6,484 nucleotides of DNA, taken from contig CALADT010000137.1 of assembly GCA_937890655.1 (NCBI GenBank), positions 1 to 6,484 on the forward strand, in the 5' to 3' direction. The notes beneath the pieces were generated by a model that saw nothing but the letters and a program-made list of their open reading frames with translations, was not told the origin of the DNA and did no database searches. Of the stretch, positions 1 through 6,484 are shown one piece after another (positions within the stretch are counted from its first letter, which is position 1; each line of letters begins with the position of its first letter). Both the position numbers and the translations under genes were made by a program. This stretch comes from an uncultured Mucispirillum sp. (GTDB taxonomy: Bacteria; Chrysiogenota; Deferribacteres; Deferribacterales; Mucispirillaceae).

Positions 1-916
1 AAAATCTTGTGGCAGCATATGCTATCATTTCACCATTATCTGTACACCTTGCTAATTCAGGAAAATAAACATTTATACTATCACTATTTTCATAAAAAAC
101 ACGGCGTATTTCACTATTAGCAGCTACACCACCACCTACAACTATTTTTTCTCGTTTCATAAGGCGGGCTGCTTGTAATGTTTTATCAAATAATGTTTTT
201 GCAACTGTATATTGAAAGGAGGCAGAAATATCTTCAAGGCTATATTCTCCTTTTAAGACGGTATTCATAACAGCAGTTTTTAAACCACTAAAACTAAATT
301 TTAGCTCCCCTTTAAAAGCTGTTGGGAATTTTATTTTATATCTATCCCCTTTTTCTGCCATATTTTGGATAAATAAACCTCCAGGGTATGGGCCACCCAT
401 AACTTTTGATGTTTTATCAAAAACTTCCCCTGCTGCATCATCAATAGTTCTACCAAGAAGTGTAAAATTTAATGCTTCATCCACATCAAATATATGAGTA
501 TGGCCACCGGATACTATTAAAGCAGTATATGGTGGTTGTAATTCTTTATAGCTTAATTCTGCAGATAATATATGGCCTGCTAAATGATGAACAGGTAATA
601 CCGGTTTATTTAAAGCATACCCTAGCCCTTTTGCAAAGGATACTCCTACAAATAATGCACCTATTAACCCTGGAGCGTTAGTAACGCCTATTATGTCTAA
701 ATCTTTATCCTTTATACCACTTTCTTCCATACAAGCATGGTATAAAGGTTCTATTTTTTGTATATGGTTACGAGAGGCAACTTCTGGTATCACTCCACCA
801 AAAGCAGAATGTATATCTGCTTGAGAAAATGTTTTGCTACTTAATGTGCCATTTTCTGTGGAGTAAACAGCTATTGATGTTTCATCACATGATGATTCTA
901 TACCTAAAGCTACCAT
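1..916 (-). CDS. tsaD: TsaD, tRNA N6-threonylcarbamoyladenosine (t6A) transferase subunit, partial at the 3' end
   Basis: TsaD is the cytoplasmic ASKHA-fold subunit that, with TsaB and TsaE, moves the threonylcarbamoyl group from threonylcarbamoyl-AMP to A37 of ANN-decoding tRNAs. The frame runs from ATG at 916 to the window edge with no stop, giving 305 residues. Family members are about 335-345 aa, so roughly 30-40 C-terminal residues lie outside. Visible hallmarks are the N-terminal GIESSCDETS (residues 5-14), the metal-binding HHLAGH with His111 and His115 at the same numbers as in E. coli, SGGHT (136-140), DDAAGEVFDK (159-168), YPGG (177-180), FSFSGLKTAV (207-216), GGGVAAN (261-267), and TDNGEMIAYA (292-301) containing the conserved metal-ligand Asp293. 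The start lies 6 bp after the deacetylase stop. A short AGG formed by that TAG stop plus the next G sits 5 nt upstream and is the only ribosome-binding signal I see, so translation is probably coupled. Identity is very secure. Confidence 0.97.
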   Translation of the reverse strand, partial: MVALGIESSCDETSIAVYSTENGTLSSKTFSQADIHSAFGGVIPEVASRNHIQKIEPLYHACMEESGIKDKDLDIIGVTNAPGLIGALFVGVSFAKGLGYALNKPVLPVHHLAGHILSAELSYKELQPPYTALIVSGGHTHIFDVDEALNFTLLGRTIDDAAGEVFDKTSKVMGGPYPGGLFIQNMAEKGDRYKIKFPTAFKGELKFSFSGLKTAVMNTVLKGEYSLEDISASFQYTVAKTLFDKTLQAARLMKREKIVVGGGVAANSEIRRVFYENSDSINVYFPELARCTDNGEMIAYAATRF

Positions 917-922
917 ATTAAC

Positions 923-2428
923 CTATTTTGTAAGCTCTGTTATACTTACAAGTTTATAGTTTCTTTTTTCAAGCTCAGGAAGTGCTATTTTTAAGGCTTG
1001 AAGTGTGTTTTGTCGAATATGGCCTATGGCAATTAAACTACCTTCTTTTTTTGCTTTTTCTGCTGCTTCGTATATTTTTGTAAGTATTGCTTCCTCGTTA
1101 TTATCGTTATCTATAAATATTCTATTTTCACCACATTTATAGCCACTTATTTTTTGGCATTCTTTTAAAGCAACTGTTTGTGCTGTTGTTCTACTATCTA
1201 CAAATCTATTTGTGTATTGTTTTGAAGCCTCTAAAATATGAGCCATTTTAACAGCATCTTCTGTAATAGCGGAACCCATATGGTTATTAAAACCATCAGC
1301 TTTCACACCTAAACTTTCAAAGTTTTCTTTTACTACACCATTTATTAAAATAGAAGGCATACTAGGAATAATAGCCCCTTTTCCTGGGTCAGTATTTGGG
1401 TAGCTTTTTGGTGCCATAGGGAAATGTAAAAATACATTTTTACCTGCTTTTTTTGCTATTTGTGCTGTTTGTTTTGTATATTCTAAATGTGGTAATACTG
1501 CAACAGCTAGTGGGTATTTAATAGCAGCAAATTCTTTTGCAAGCTCTAAATTATGGCCACCATCATCTAACAAAATAGCAAATTTAACCTGTGTTTTAGA
1601 ATATGGTGGAAGTGGTGGGTATGTTTTGGCCACTTCTTTTGGTTTTTCTTTTTCAGGTTGAACCTGTTTTTTTGGTTTTTCTTTTTTAGCTGTTTCTACA
1701 ATTTCTTCTTTTTTTGTTACCGTTTCTTTTACTGGTGCTTTTAATACAACTCTATATTCATCTTGTTTGCTTACTGCTGCAATCTCTCTTTTGCTAGCAT
1801 TAACTTTATAACCTTTATTTCTTAATATAGAACTAATAGCAGTAGAAACTCCCGCCTGCATATTCTCATCACATATTATATCAAAATACGTTATATTTTT
1901 ACCATTACTTGTTTTGCCTTTTCTTTCTGTAACAGATGAACGGCTTATTTCATGGTCATATAATACAAGCCTTAATAAATCAGTAACATCTTCATTATTT
2001 ATAACTTCTTTAGATTGTTCTTTTGCTTTTCTTTCACGCTCTTCTTTCTCTTTTAAAGCAAGTTGTTTTTTTTCTTCCTGTTCTTTTTCCTTTTCTTTTA
2101 AAGCCTGTTCGCGTTTTGCAAGCTCTTTTTCTTTTTCTCTTGCCTTTCTTTCTCTCTCTGCGTTAGCTTTATCTTCTTTTGAAGGAACAGCCACATTTTT
2201 AGCCACTTCTTTCTGCTCTTCTTTTTTAGTAGAAGGAATATAAGTTATAGTTTGTTCCGGCTCTTTATCACCATTACTATTTTTTAAACCCATAACACTA
2301 AAAGCAATAAGGCCTATAAGCACAGCAATAAGGCCTATCCCTAAAAACATACTTTTATTCGCTGAGTTTGATTTTTTACGAGTTGTTTTTCTGCCCGTAG
2401 AACGTCTATTTGTTTGTTTTGTTGCCAT
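923..2428 (-). CDS. Divergent polysaccharide deacetylase (YibQ/DUF610 family), membrane-anchored with Lys/Glu-rich spacer
   Basis: 501 aa. A very basic N-terminus (residues 1-26) precedes one hydrophobic segment (about 27-48), predicted as an uncleaved anchor leaving the rest in the periplasm. Then come a Lys/Glu/Arg-rich, probably helical or coiled-coil stretch (about 85-142), a small alpha/beta-looking region (about 145-232), a second Lys/Pro/Glu linker (233-270), and the C-terminal divergent polysaccharide deacetylase domain (about 279-501). That domain shows LLDDGG (286-291), HFPM (335-338), NNHMGS (381-386), FVDSRT (409-414), FIDND (438-442) and AIGH (467-470). The Asp and His residues are at places where the family keeps its presumed metal ligands, suggesting an intact site. 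The family shares the NodB-like fold, but its substrate is not established; a cell-wall or envelope glycan is inferred. The start overlaps the ctpA 3' end by 23 bp and is supported by AAGGA 10 nt upstream. The anchor and spacer make it longer than bare family members. Confidence 0.9.
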   Translation of the reverse strand: MATKQTNRRSTGRKTTRKKSNSANKSMFLGIGLIAVLIGLIAFSVMGLKNSNGDKEPEQTITYIPSTKKEEQKEVAKNVAVPSKEDKANAERERKAREKEKELAKREQALKEKEKEQEEKKQLALKEKEERERKAKEQSKEVINNEDVTDLLRLVLYDHEISRSSVTERKGKTSNGKNITYFDIICDENMQAGVSTAISSILRNKGYKVNASKREIAAVSKQDEYRVVLKAPVKETVTKKEEIVETAKKEKPKKQVQPEKEKPKEVAKTYPPLPPYSKTQVKFAILLDDGGHNLELAKEFAAIKYPLAVAVLPHLEYTKQTAQIAKKAGKNVFLHFPMAPKSYPNTDPGKGAIIPSMPSILINGVVKENFESLGVKADGFNNHMGSAITEDAVKMAHILEASKQYTNRFVDSRTTAQTVALKECQKISGYKCGENRIFIDNDNNEEAILTKIYEAAEKAKKEGSLIAIGHIRQNTLQALKIALPELEKRNYKLVSITELTK

Positions 2429-3782
2429 ACACTATCATTCCTTTTAATATCTGCACTGCAGAAATATATTGTAAATCATCATCTAATGGTAAAACTTGTG
2501 ATACACGTTTTACTGCCTCATCAAAAGCGGTATTACTTGCGTTTTTATCTTTTTCGTTTTCACCTTTTAAATGACCGGATAAATCTTTTTCTTTTATAAC
2601 ATGGTAATCAGAAGTATATTCTATTGTTCCTGGTTCAATTTCCACATCAGGTTTTATACCTACCCCTTGAATAGATACACCATTTGGTGTGTAATATCTT
2701 GAAGTTGTAAGCCTTACTGCTGAACCGTCAGTTAGTGGTATAATAGACTGAACACTTCCTTTACCAAAAGTTGATTTACCTACAATAACTGCTCTTTTAT
2801 AATCCTGCATTGCACCAGCTATAATTTCGCTGGCAGAGGCAGACCATTCATTAACCAAAATTACCATAGGTACTTCTCTACTACTTACATTAACAGCTTC
2901 TGTTTTATAATGTTTTTCCTGTTTATCCCGTTCTCTTGTAAAAACAACTGTTTTATTTATTGGTAAAAATATACTTGCAATGGATACAGCTTCATTTAAT
3001 AAGCCACCACCGTTATTTCTTAAATCAATAAGTAAACCTTTTGCACCCTGTTTAGTCAACTCTTTTACAGCGTTAGACATTTCTTTGTATGAGTTTTCTT
3101 GAAATTGAGTGAGCCTAATATACCCAAGATTTTTATCAATCATTTCATATTTTACAGAATTTATTTTTATAATAGCCCTTGTTAATGTTAAATCAATAGG
3201 TTTTTCTTCCCCTTTTCTTGCTATTGTTAATTTGATTTTAGAACCTGCTTTACCACGCATTCTTTTTACTGCATCATCTAATGTCATATTAGCAGTAGGT
3301 TCACCATCAATTAAAGCAATAACATCACCTGCTTTAACACCTGCTTTCCATGCTGGAGTATCTTCAAGAGCATTCATAATCGTTAGTAAATCATTTTTCA
3401 TGGTAATTGTAATACCTAACCCGCCAAAAGAACCACTTGTGCTTTGCCTAAAACTTGAAAATTCTTCTGGTGTCATAAATGATGAATGTGGGTCTAATTC
3501 TTCAAGCATACCTTTTATAGCACCATAGATTGCTTCTTTTTCATTAATTGGTTCTACATAGTTTGTGCTAACTAGTCCTAATACACTTAAAAAAGTATCC
3601 ATAGCAGCATATTTATCATCTGCACTGCCTGTTTTTTGCATTAACTGGCCAATGATATTACCTTCTTCGCTTTGTGCAGCAACTGCCTCCATATTTACTG
3701 TTTTAAAACCCAACTGAAATAAAGCATATGTTATCATTACACATGGGATTACAATAAATAAAACTTTTTGAATAATCTTCAT
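2406..3782 (-). CDS. ctpA: C-terminal processing peptidase, S41 family with PDZ domain (CtpA/Prc type)
   Basis: 458 aa, the usual size for CtpA/CtpB-type proteases, which cut exported proteins from or near their C-termini in the periplasm. The N-terminus has a hydrophobic stretch (about 5-25) acting as a signal peptide or anchor. A helical region with LDPHSSFMTPEEF (96-108) leads into a PDZ domain (about 110-195) whose GSFGGLGI loop (117-124) should bind substrate C-termini. The protease core includes GYIRLTQF (220-227) and LLIDLRNNGGG (250-260). The catalytic set is intact: Ser316 in SASASE (314-319), and Lys341 and Gln345 in FGKGSVQ (339-345), with the same spacing as Ser309/Lys334/Gln338 of B. 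subtilis CtpB. The C-terminal part (about 388-458) is a charged linker plus a helical tail. The start is supported by GGAG 6 nt upstream. It follows envC after 55 bp and overlaps the deacetylase gene. Protease class is certain; the substrate is unknown, with the EnvC-like neighbour or cell-wall hydrolases as candidates. Confidence 0.96.
   Translation of the reverse strand: MKIIQKVLFIVIPCVMITYALFQLGFKTVNMEAVAAQSEEGNIIGQLMQKTGSADDKYAAMDTFLSVLGLVSTNYVEPINEKEAIYGAIKGMLEELDPHSSFMTPEEFSSFRQSTSGSFGGLGITITMKNDLLTIMNALEDTPAWKAGVKAGDVIALIDGEPTANMTLDDAVKRMRGKAGSKIKLTIARKGEEKPIDLTLTRAIIKINSVKYEMIDKNLGYIRLTQFQENSYKEMSNAVKELTKQGAKGLLIDLRNNGGGLLNEAVSIASIFLPINKTVVFTRERDKQEKHYKTEAVNVSSREVPMVILVNEWSASASEIIAGAMQDYKRAVIVGKSTFGKGSVQSIIPLTDGSAVRLTTSRYYTPNGVSIQGVGIKPDVEIEPGTIEYTSDYHVIKEKDLSGHLKGENEKDKNASNTAFDEAVKRVSQVLPLDDDLQYISAVQILKGMIVYGNKTNK
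2439..2443 (-). promoter_or_regulatory. Ribosome binding site of the deacetylase gene, inside ctpA
   Basis: On the minus strand AAGGA (part of AAAAGGA) lies 10 nt before the ATG at 2428, within the last codons of ctpA. It supports the chosen start and the 23-bp overlap. An ATG directly after this site (2438) is in the ctpA frame and is not the deacetylase start. Confidence 0.6.
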
Positions 3783-3837
3783 AAATTACTCCAACTTTGA
3801 ACGTTAAATTATATATATAAACTATTTTAAAATTATA
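3783..3837 (-). promoter_or_regulatory. AT-rich gap between envC-like gene and ctpA, possible weak internal promoter
   Basis: This is the only sizeable gap in the operon. It is almost entirely A and T and contains a perfect TATAAT on the minus strand (3808-3813), about 25 nt before the ctpA start. I find no convincing -35 element at 16-18 nt spacing, and AT-rich DNA gives TATAAT by chance. There is no GC-rich hairpin with a T-run, so no intrinsic terminator is evident. A secondary promoter for ctpA is possible but weakly supported. Confidence 0.22.
3789..3792 (-). promoter_or_regulatory. Ribosome binding site of ctpA
   Basis: On the minus strand GGAG stands 6 nt before the ATG at 3782, in the 55-bp gap after the envC-like gene. 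This is the best-spaced Shine-Dalgarno site among the visible starts. It fits the fact that ctpA does not overlap the gene before it and must recruit ribosomes itself. Confidence 0.65.
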
Positions 3838-5061
3838 TCAACCCTTTTTAAACCATAAACGTGGATTTAATGCTTGTTCTTTCTTTCTAAGCTCAAAATA
3901 AAGATGTGGTGTTTCAATTCCTGTATCTGTTAATACCTGCCCTAACACACTTCCTTTACTTATTTTATTACCACTTGTAACAGATAATATATCTAAATTA
4001 CCATAAACTGTATAATAAGCAGAACCGTGGTCTATAATCACAAGATTATTAAAATTCTTTACATTATCTGCAAAAACAATTCTACCATCTGCCACTGCTT
4101 TCACATCAGCTGTGCTACTAGGTGCTATTCTTATACCTTTATGCATAATCTTAACACCAGCATCCGCCACTAAATGCTCACCATATTCTTCTATGATTTT
4201 ACCACTTAATGGCATAGGGAGTTTTCCTGCCTGTTTACCAAAAGCAGAATTATCAGCCATAGTAGTAGTTATTGGTTTATCCACCCCAAATGTTCTTATT
4301 CTACTTGATGTAGCATTATTTGTGTTACTAGATTGCCTTTCTGCAATAGGCCGTGCATTATTTGCTTTTTCTGCCTGTAATCTTATTTGGTCATCTAACT
4401 CTTTTCTTTGGTATTTTAAAAGTTCAATATACTCTTTACGGCCTGCTTCATCATGTTTTATCATAGTAAGCATACTTTTATAACGGGCGTTTTCTGTATT
4501 TAACTCATTTATTGCACTTTTTCTGCTATTTTCTAATGTTTCAAGCTCATATACTCTTGCTTCTTCTTCCACTTTTAGCTGTTTTAGTTTTGCTATATCT
4601 TGGTTTAATTTATCCACTTGTTTTTTTAAGTTACTGCTGGATTTTCCCATGATTTCAAGAAGTTTAACTGTATCTTCCACTTTATTAGTGGTTGTAATAA
4701 TCTTTATTTCAGAATAGCCCATATTATCAATAACATACATATTACTTTTTGCAATATTTTTTTTACTGCTGTTTATATCTTTTGTTACTTGAGTAATATT
4801 TGCTCTAATAGTTTGTATATTTTTTTCTACCTTTTGGCGTTCTTTATTTAGCTCCCATATAAGTTTACGGTAGTTATTTATTTTAGAAGAAACTACTGAT
4901 ATTTGCTTGGAAACACTTTGTTTTTCTTTTTTTAGTTTTTTAAGCTCCGATTCTTCATTACGAATATTCCTGTTTATATCTTCAAGCTGTGCTGTTTGAG
5001 AATAACCATAATTATATAAGCAACAAAAAATAAGTAGTAGTATAATTAACTTAATCTTCAT
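3838..5061 (-). CDS. envC: EnvC-like murein hydrolase activator: coiled coil plus degenerate LytM (M23) domain
   Basis: 407 aa with the EnvC layout. A signal peptide (1 to about 21, ending GYS before Gln22) is followed by a long heptad-rich coiled coil in two arms (about 25-105 and 140-235), a Ser/Thr/Asn-rich linker (about 240-278), and a LytM/M23 domain (about 280-407). In active LytM enzymes zinc is held by the His and Asp of HxxxD and the last His of HxH. Here His307 is present but the Asp position is Arg311 (MHKGIR), and HxH has become HLYFE (386-390) with Tyr388 in place of the second His. YxHL is also YGNL (353-356). E. coli EnvC carries a similar Tyr (LYFE), so this is most likely an inactive activator that turns on an amidase when FtsEX signals. 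The start overlaps the ftsX 3' end by 11 bp, with only a weak AGG 12 nt upstream, which suggests coupling. No amidase gene lies in the window. Orthology to EnvC is inferred from layout, lost residues and neighbours. Confidence 0.85.
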   Translation of the reverse strand: MKIKLIILLLIFCCLYNYGYSQTAQLEDINRNIRNEESELKKLKKEKQSVSKQISVVSSKINNYRKLIWELNKERQKVEKNIQTIRANITQVTKDINSSKKNIAKSNMYVIDNMGYSEIKIITTTNKVEDTVKLLEIMGKSSSNLKKQVDKLNQDIAKLKQLKVEEEARVYELETLENSRKSAINELNTENARYKSMLTMIKHDEAGRKEYIELLKYQRKELDDQIRLQAEKANNARPIAERQSSNTNNATSSRIRTFGVDKPITTTMADNSAFGKQAGKLPMPLSGKIIEEYGEHLVADAGVKIMHKGIRIAPSSTADVKAVADGRIVFADNVKNFNNLVIIDHGSAYYTVYGNLDILSVTSGNKISKGSVLGQVLTDTGIETPHLYFELRKKEQALNPRLWFKKG

Positions 5062-5944
5062 TAATAGATGATACCTGTCTTAAAAATGATAATATACTTG
5101 CAAATGCTGCAAAAAAACTAATAATACATACTATAATACATGATATGATAAAATAAACCCCAGTTGGCATATTGTATATATTAATACCTGACGGAATAAG
5201 TATGCTATTATTAAAAGGTATAAATGATATGGCAAACACAATATAACTGCAAATAAATGCAAATAATGCAAGGAAAAATGCACCAAATAAATATGGCACT
5301 GCAATAAACGGTCTTGTGGCACCAACAAGTGAATAAAGTTTTATTTCTTCTTTAAATTTATATAAAGATAACTTTATTGTGTTATATACTACAAATATAG
5401 CAGAAAAAGCAAAAAGTATTGTAATAGATAATATAAAAAACCATGCACCATTACTTATAGCTTGGAATTTTGTAATATATTCTTTACCGTAGCTAACTTG
5501 GTCCACCCCTTTTATGTGGCTTGCCTCGTCCACAATTTTATCAAGAGTATTACTTTCTGTATTCTGTGGCTTTATCTCTATAAAAGAAGGAAAAAATTCT
5601 TCTGAAAAACTATCAAGTCCTGCAGCTTTTGGAGCATTAGCCACTGCATATGCTTTTGCGTCCTTTTGGCTAAAATATGTGGCACTTGTAACGTTATCTA
5701 AATCTTTTATGGAAGTTAGTATTTCCCCTGCTATTATATCATTATTATTAGCAAGATACACCCTTATGGTGTTAGCTTGAGATAAATGGTTTAAAAAACC
5801 TGCTGTGCCTGTGCCTGCCACCCAAAATATATGATACATAAATATAACAGTAATCAATGTTAAAAAAGATAAAAAATTACTACGTATAATCATAACAAAA
5901 CGTATGATACCACGCATAAAAAGGTAAGTTAATTTCGGATTCAT
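5051..5944 (-). CDS. ftsX: FtsX, membrane subunit of the FtsEX cell-division ABC complex
   Basis: 297 aa, normal for FtsX. It has a short cytoplasmic N-terminus, a first transmembrane segment (about 23-46), a large periplasmic loop (about 50-165), and three further segments (about 166-190, 215-242 and 262-287). This is the four-segment FtsX topology with the extracytoplasmic domain between segments 1 and 2. The loop after segment 2 carries the family signature EEIKLYSLVGATRPFI (199-214), which precedes the third segment and lies where the FtsE ATPase is contacted. The periplasmic loop is the expected docking site for the coiled coil of the EnvC-like protein encoded next. Its ATG overlaps the ftsE stop in an ATGA (5941-5944), the classic coupled arrangement that keeps the two subunits in balance. 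AAGGG lies 13 nt upstream, rather distant. The 3' end overlaps the next gene by 11 bp. Assignment is firm from topology, motif and position. Confidence 0.95.
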   Translation of the reverse strand: MNPKLTYLFMRGIIRFVMIIRSNFLSFLTLITVIFMYHIFWVAGTGTAGFLNHLSQANTIRVYLANNNDIIAGEILTSIKDLDNVTSATYFSQKDAKAYAVANAPKAAGLDSFSEEFFPSFIEIKPQNTESNTLDKIVDEASHIKGVDQVSYGKEYITKFQAISNGAWFFILSITILFAFSAIFVVYNTIKLSLYKFKEEIKLYSLVGATRPFIAVPYLFGAFFLALFAFICSYIVFAISFIPFNNSILIPSGINIYNMPTGVYFIISCIIVCIISFFAAFASILSFLRQVSSINED

Positions 5945-6484
5945 TCTTTTACACCATCCCTTATTACTTTGCCTTTTTCAAGCTCTATTTCCCTTGCTGG
6001 GTATTTTTCACGTAAAATAGAATCGTGAGTAGCCATTATAACTGTGGCACCACCGTCAATACATTCTTTTAATACTGCCATAATATTTTCTGCGTTTTCT
6101 GGGTCAAGGTTACCAGTAGGTTCATCGGCTAAAATAATTTTAGGGTCATTAATTAAAGCCCTTGCAATAGCTACACGCTGTTTTTCTCCACCGGATAAGT
6201 TTTTAACAATATCATCACGTTTTTCAAATATACCCACCCTTTTTAAAAGTGGCCATATACGTTCTTTTGCTTGGCTGCGTTTCATATAAAATATATCAAG
6301 CCCTAGCTTTATATTATCAAAAACAGTTGCATGTTCTAAAAGTTTATAGTCCTGAAATATAACGCCTATTTGACGGCGTAAAAAAGGCACTTCTATTCTA
6401 CTCATTAAATTTATATCCCTGCCTTCCACAGAAACCACACCACGAGTAGGAAGTAAATCAGCATATATTAACCGTAAAAATGTT
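5941..6484 (-). CDS. ftsE: FtsE, ATPase subunit of the FtsEX cell-division ABC complex, partial at the 5' end
   Basis: The frame is open to the right edge, leaving 180 residues plus a TGA stop; FtsE is about 220-230 aa, so about 40-50 N-terminal residues are missing. The visible part begins TFLRLIYADLLPTRG. Its first Thr matches the Thr of the Walker A GKST, so the P-loop lies just outside. Counting from that Thr, the Q-loop is VIFQDYKLL (Gln44), the ABC signature LSGGEKQRVAIARAL starts at residue 96, Walker B is IILADEPTGNLDP with Asp120 and catalytic Glu121, and the switch His153 is in VIMATHD. All required visible residues are intact. RLIY after the P-loop and YKLL after the Q-loop are typical of FtsE, and ftsX following in an ATGA overlap separates it from related LolD- or MacB-type ATPases. 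FtsE binds ATP in the cytoplasm and drives FtsX. An in-frame GTG at 6438 is internal Val16, not a start. Confidence 0.96.
   Translation of the reverse strand, partial: TFLRLIYADLLPTRGVVSVEGRDINLMSRIEVPFLRRQIGVIFQDYKLLEHATVFDNIKLGLDIFYMKRSQAKERIWPLLKRVGIFEKRDDIVKNLSGGEKQRVAIARALINDPKIILADEPTGNLDPENAENIMAVLKECIDGGATVIMATHDSILREKYPAREIELEKGKVIRDGVKE

Noticed and set aside
472..681. Plus-strand open frame of 69 codons
   Set aside because: It lies opposite the conserved core of tsaD, including the HxxxH region, so it is a shadow frame.
1663..1690. A-runs on the minus strand in the deacetylase linker as possible frameshift slippery sites
   Set aside because: The AAAAAAG run is read as AAA AAA G, the wrong phase for -1 slippage, and the frame continues intact into the conserved catalytic domain.
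1914..2243. Plus-strand open frame rich in Ser and Phe, 109 codons
   Set aside because: It lies opposite the Lys/Glu-rich spacer of the deacetylase. AAA/GAA-type codons read backwards give TTT/TTC/TCT, which explains both its composition and lack of stops.
3109..3528. Plus-strand open frame of 139 codons
   Set aside because: It is fully antisense to the PDZ and adjoining part of ctpA, shows no recognisable motif, and the minus-strand gene is unambiguous.
3822..3832. Small palindrome ATTTTAAAAT near the end of the gap before ctpA
   Set aside because: Ten AT-only bases form too weak a hairpin for a terminator or an operator call, and such palindromes are expected by chance in AT-rich DNA.
4112..4483. 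Plus-strand open frame of 123 codons with hydrophobic content
   Set aside because: It is antisense to the envC-like gene. The hydrophobic look comes from reverse reading of its charged codons.
5131..5328. Minus-strand 65-codon frame inside ftsX
   Set aside because: It is an alternative frame over FtsX transmembrane segments 3 and 4, which are clearly coding in the main frame; no ribosome site was noted.
6436..6438. GTG as a possible start of a short 165-aa ABC ATPase
   Set aside because: The frame continues upstream to the edge with FtsE sequence (TFLRLIY...PTRG), so this codon is an internal Val and the gene is merely cut by the window.

Overview
The window is a densely packed stretch of bacterial chromosome. 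Six genes all read on the minus strand, so transcription runs from the high coordinates to the low. In order they are: ftsE (5' end cut off by the window edge), ftsX, an envC-like murein hydrolase activator, a ctpA-type S41 processing protease, a divergent polysaccharide deacetylase (YibQ/DUF610 family), and tsaD (3' end cut off by the window edge). There are no RNA genes, insertion sequences, CRISPR arrays or integration signatures. The only untranslated gaps are 55 bp (3783-3837) and 6 bp (917-922). The other junctions overlap by 4, 11 and 23 bp, so the block looks like one translationally coupled operon.

Organism: the DNA is AT-rich (roughly one third G+C by eye), uses the standard bacterial code (TAA, TAG and TGA all stop, TGG for Trp), and carries exported envelope proteins typical of a diderm. 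To my recollection, the order ftsE-ftsX-M23/envC-ctpA-divergent polysaccharide deacetylase recurs in Desulfobacterota (Geobacter and relatives) and Deferribacterota. The low G+C favours a Deferribacterota member such as a Mucispirillum-like organism. This placement is inference from context and memory, not from a search.

How the genes fit together: FtsE (ATPase) and FtsX (membrane subunit) form the ABC-type complex that, in E. coli, passes ATP-driven conformational changes to the periplasmic coiled-coil protein EnvC, which then switches on septal amidases. The third gene has the EnvC layout of signal peptide, long coiled coil and C-terminal LytM domain. Its LytM domain has lost two of the three zinc ligands, so it is most likely an activator and not an enzyme. 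Next come a periplasmic PDZ protease with an intact Ser/Lys/Gln catalytic set and a membrane-anchored deacetylase-fold protein held on a charged Lys/Glu-rich spacer. Both are plausible partners in controlling cell-wall cleavage at division. tsaD, the tRNA t6A-modification gene, follows as a housekeeping passenger.

I see no radically new system. The points most worth a second look are the degenerate EnvC-like LytM domain, the linkage of a processing protease and a deacetylase to FtsEX-EnvC, and the unusual domain layout of the deacetylase.
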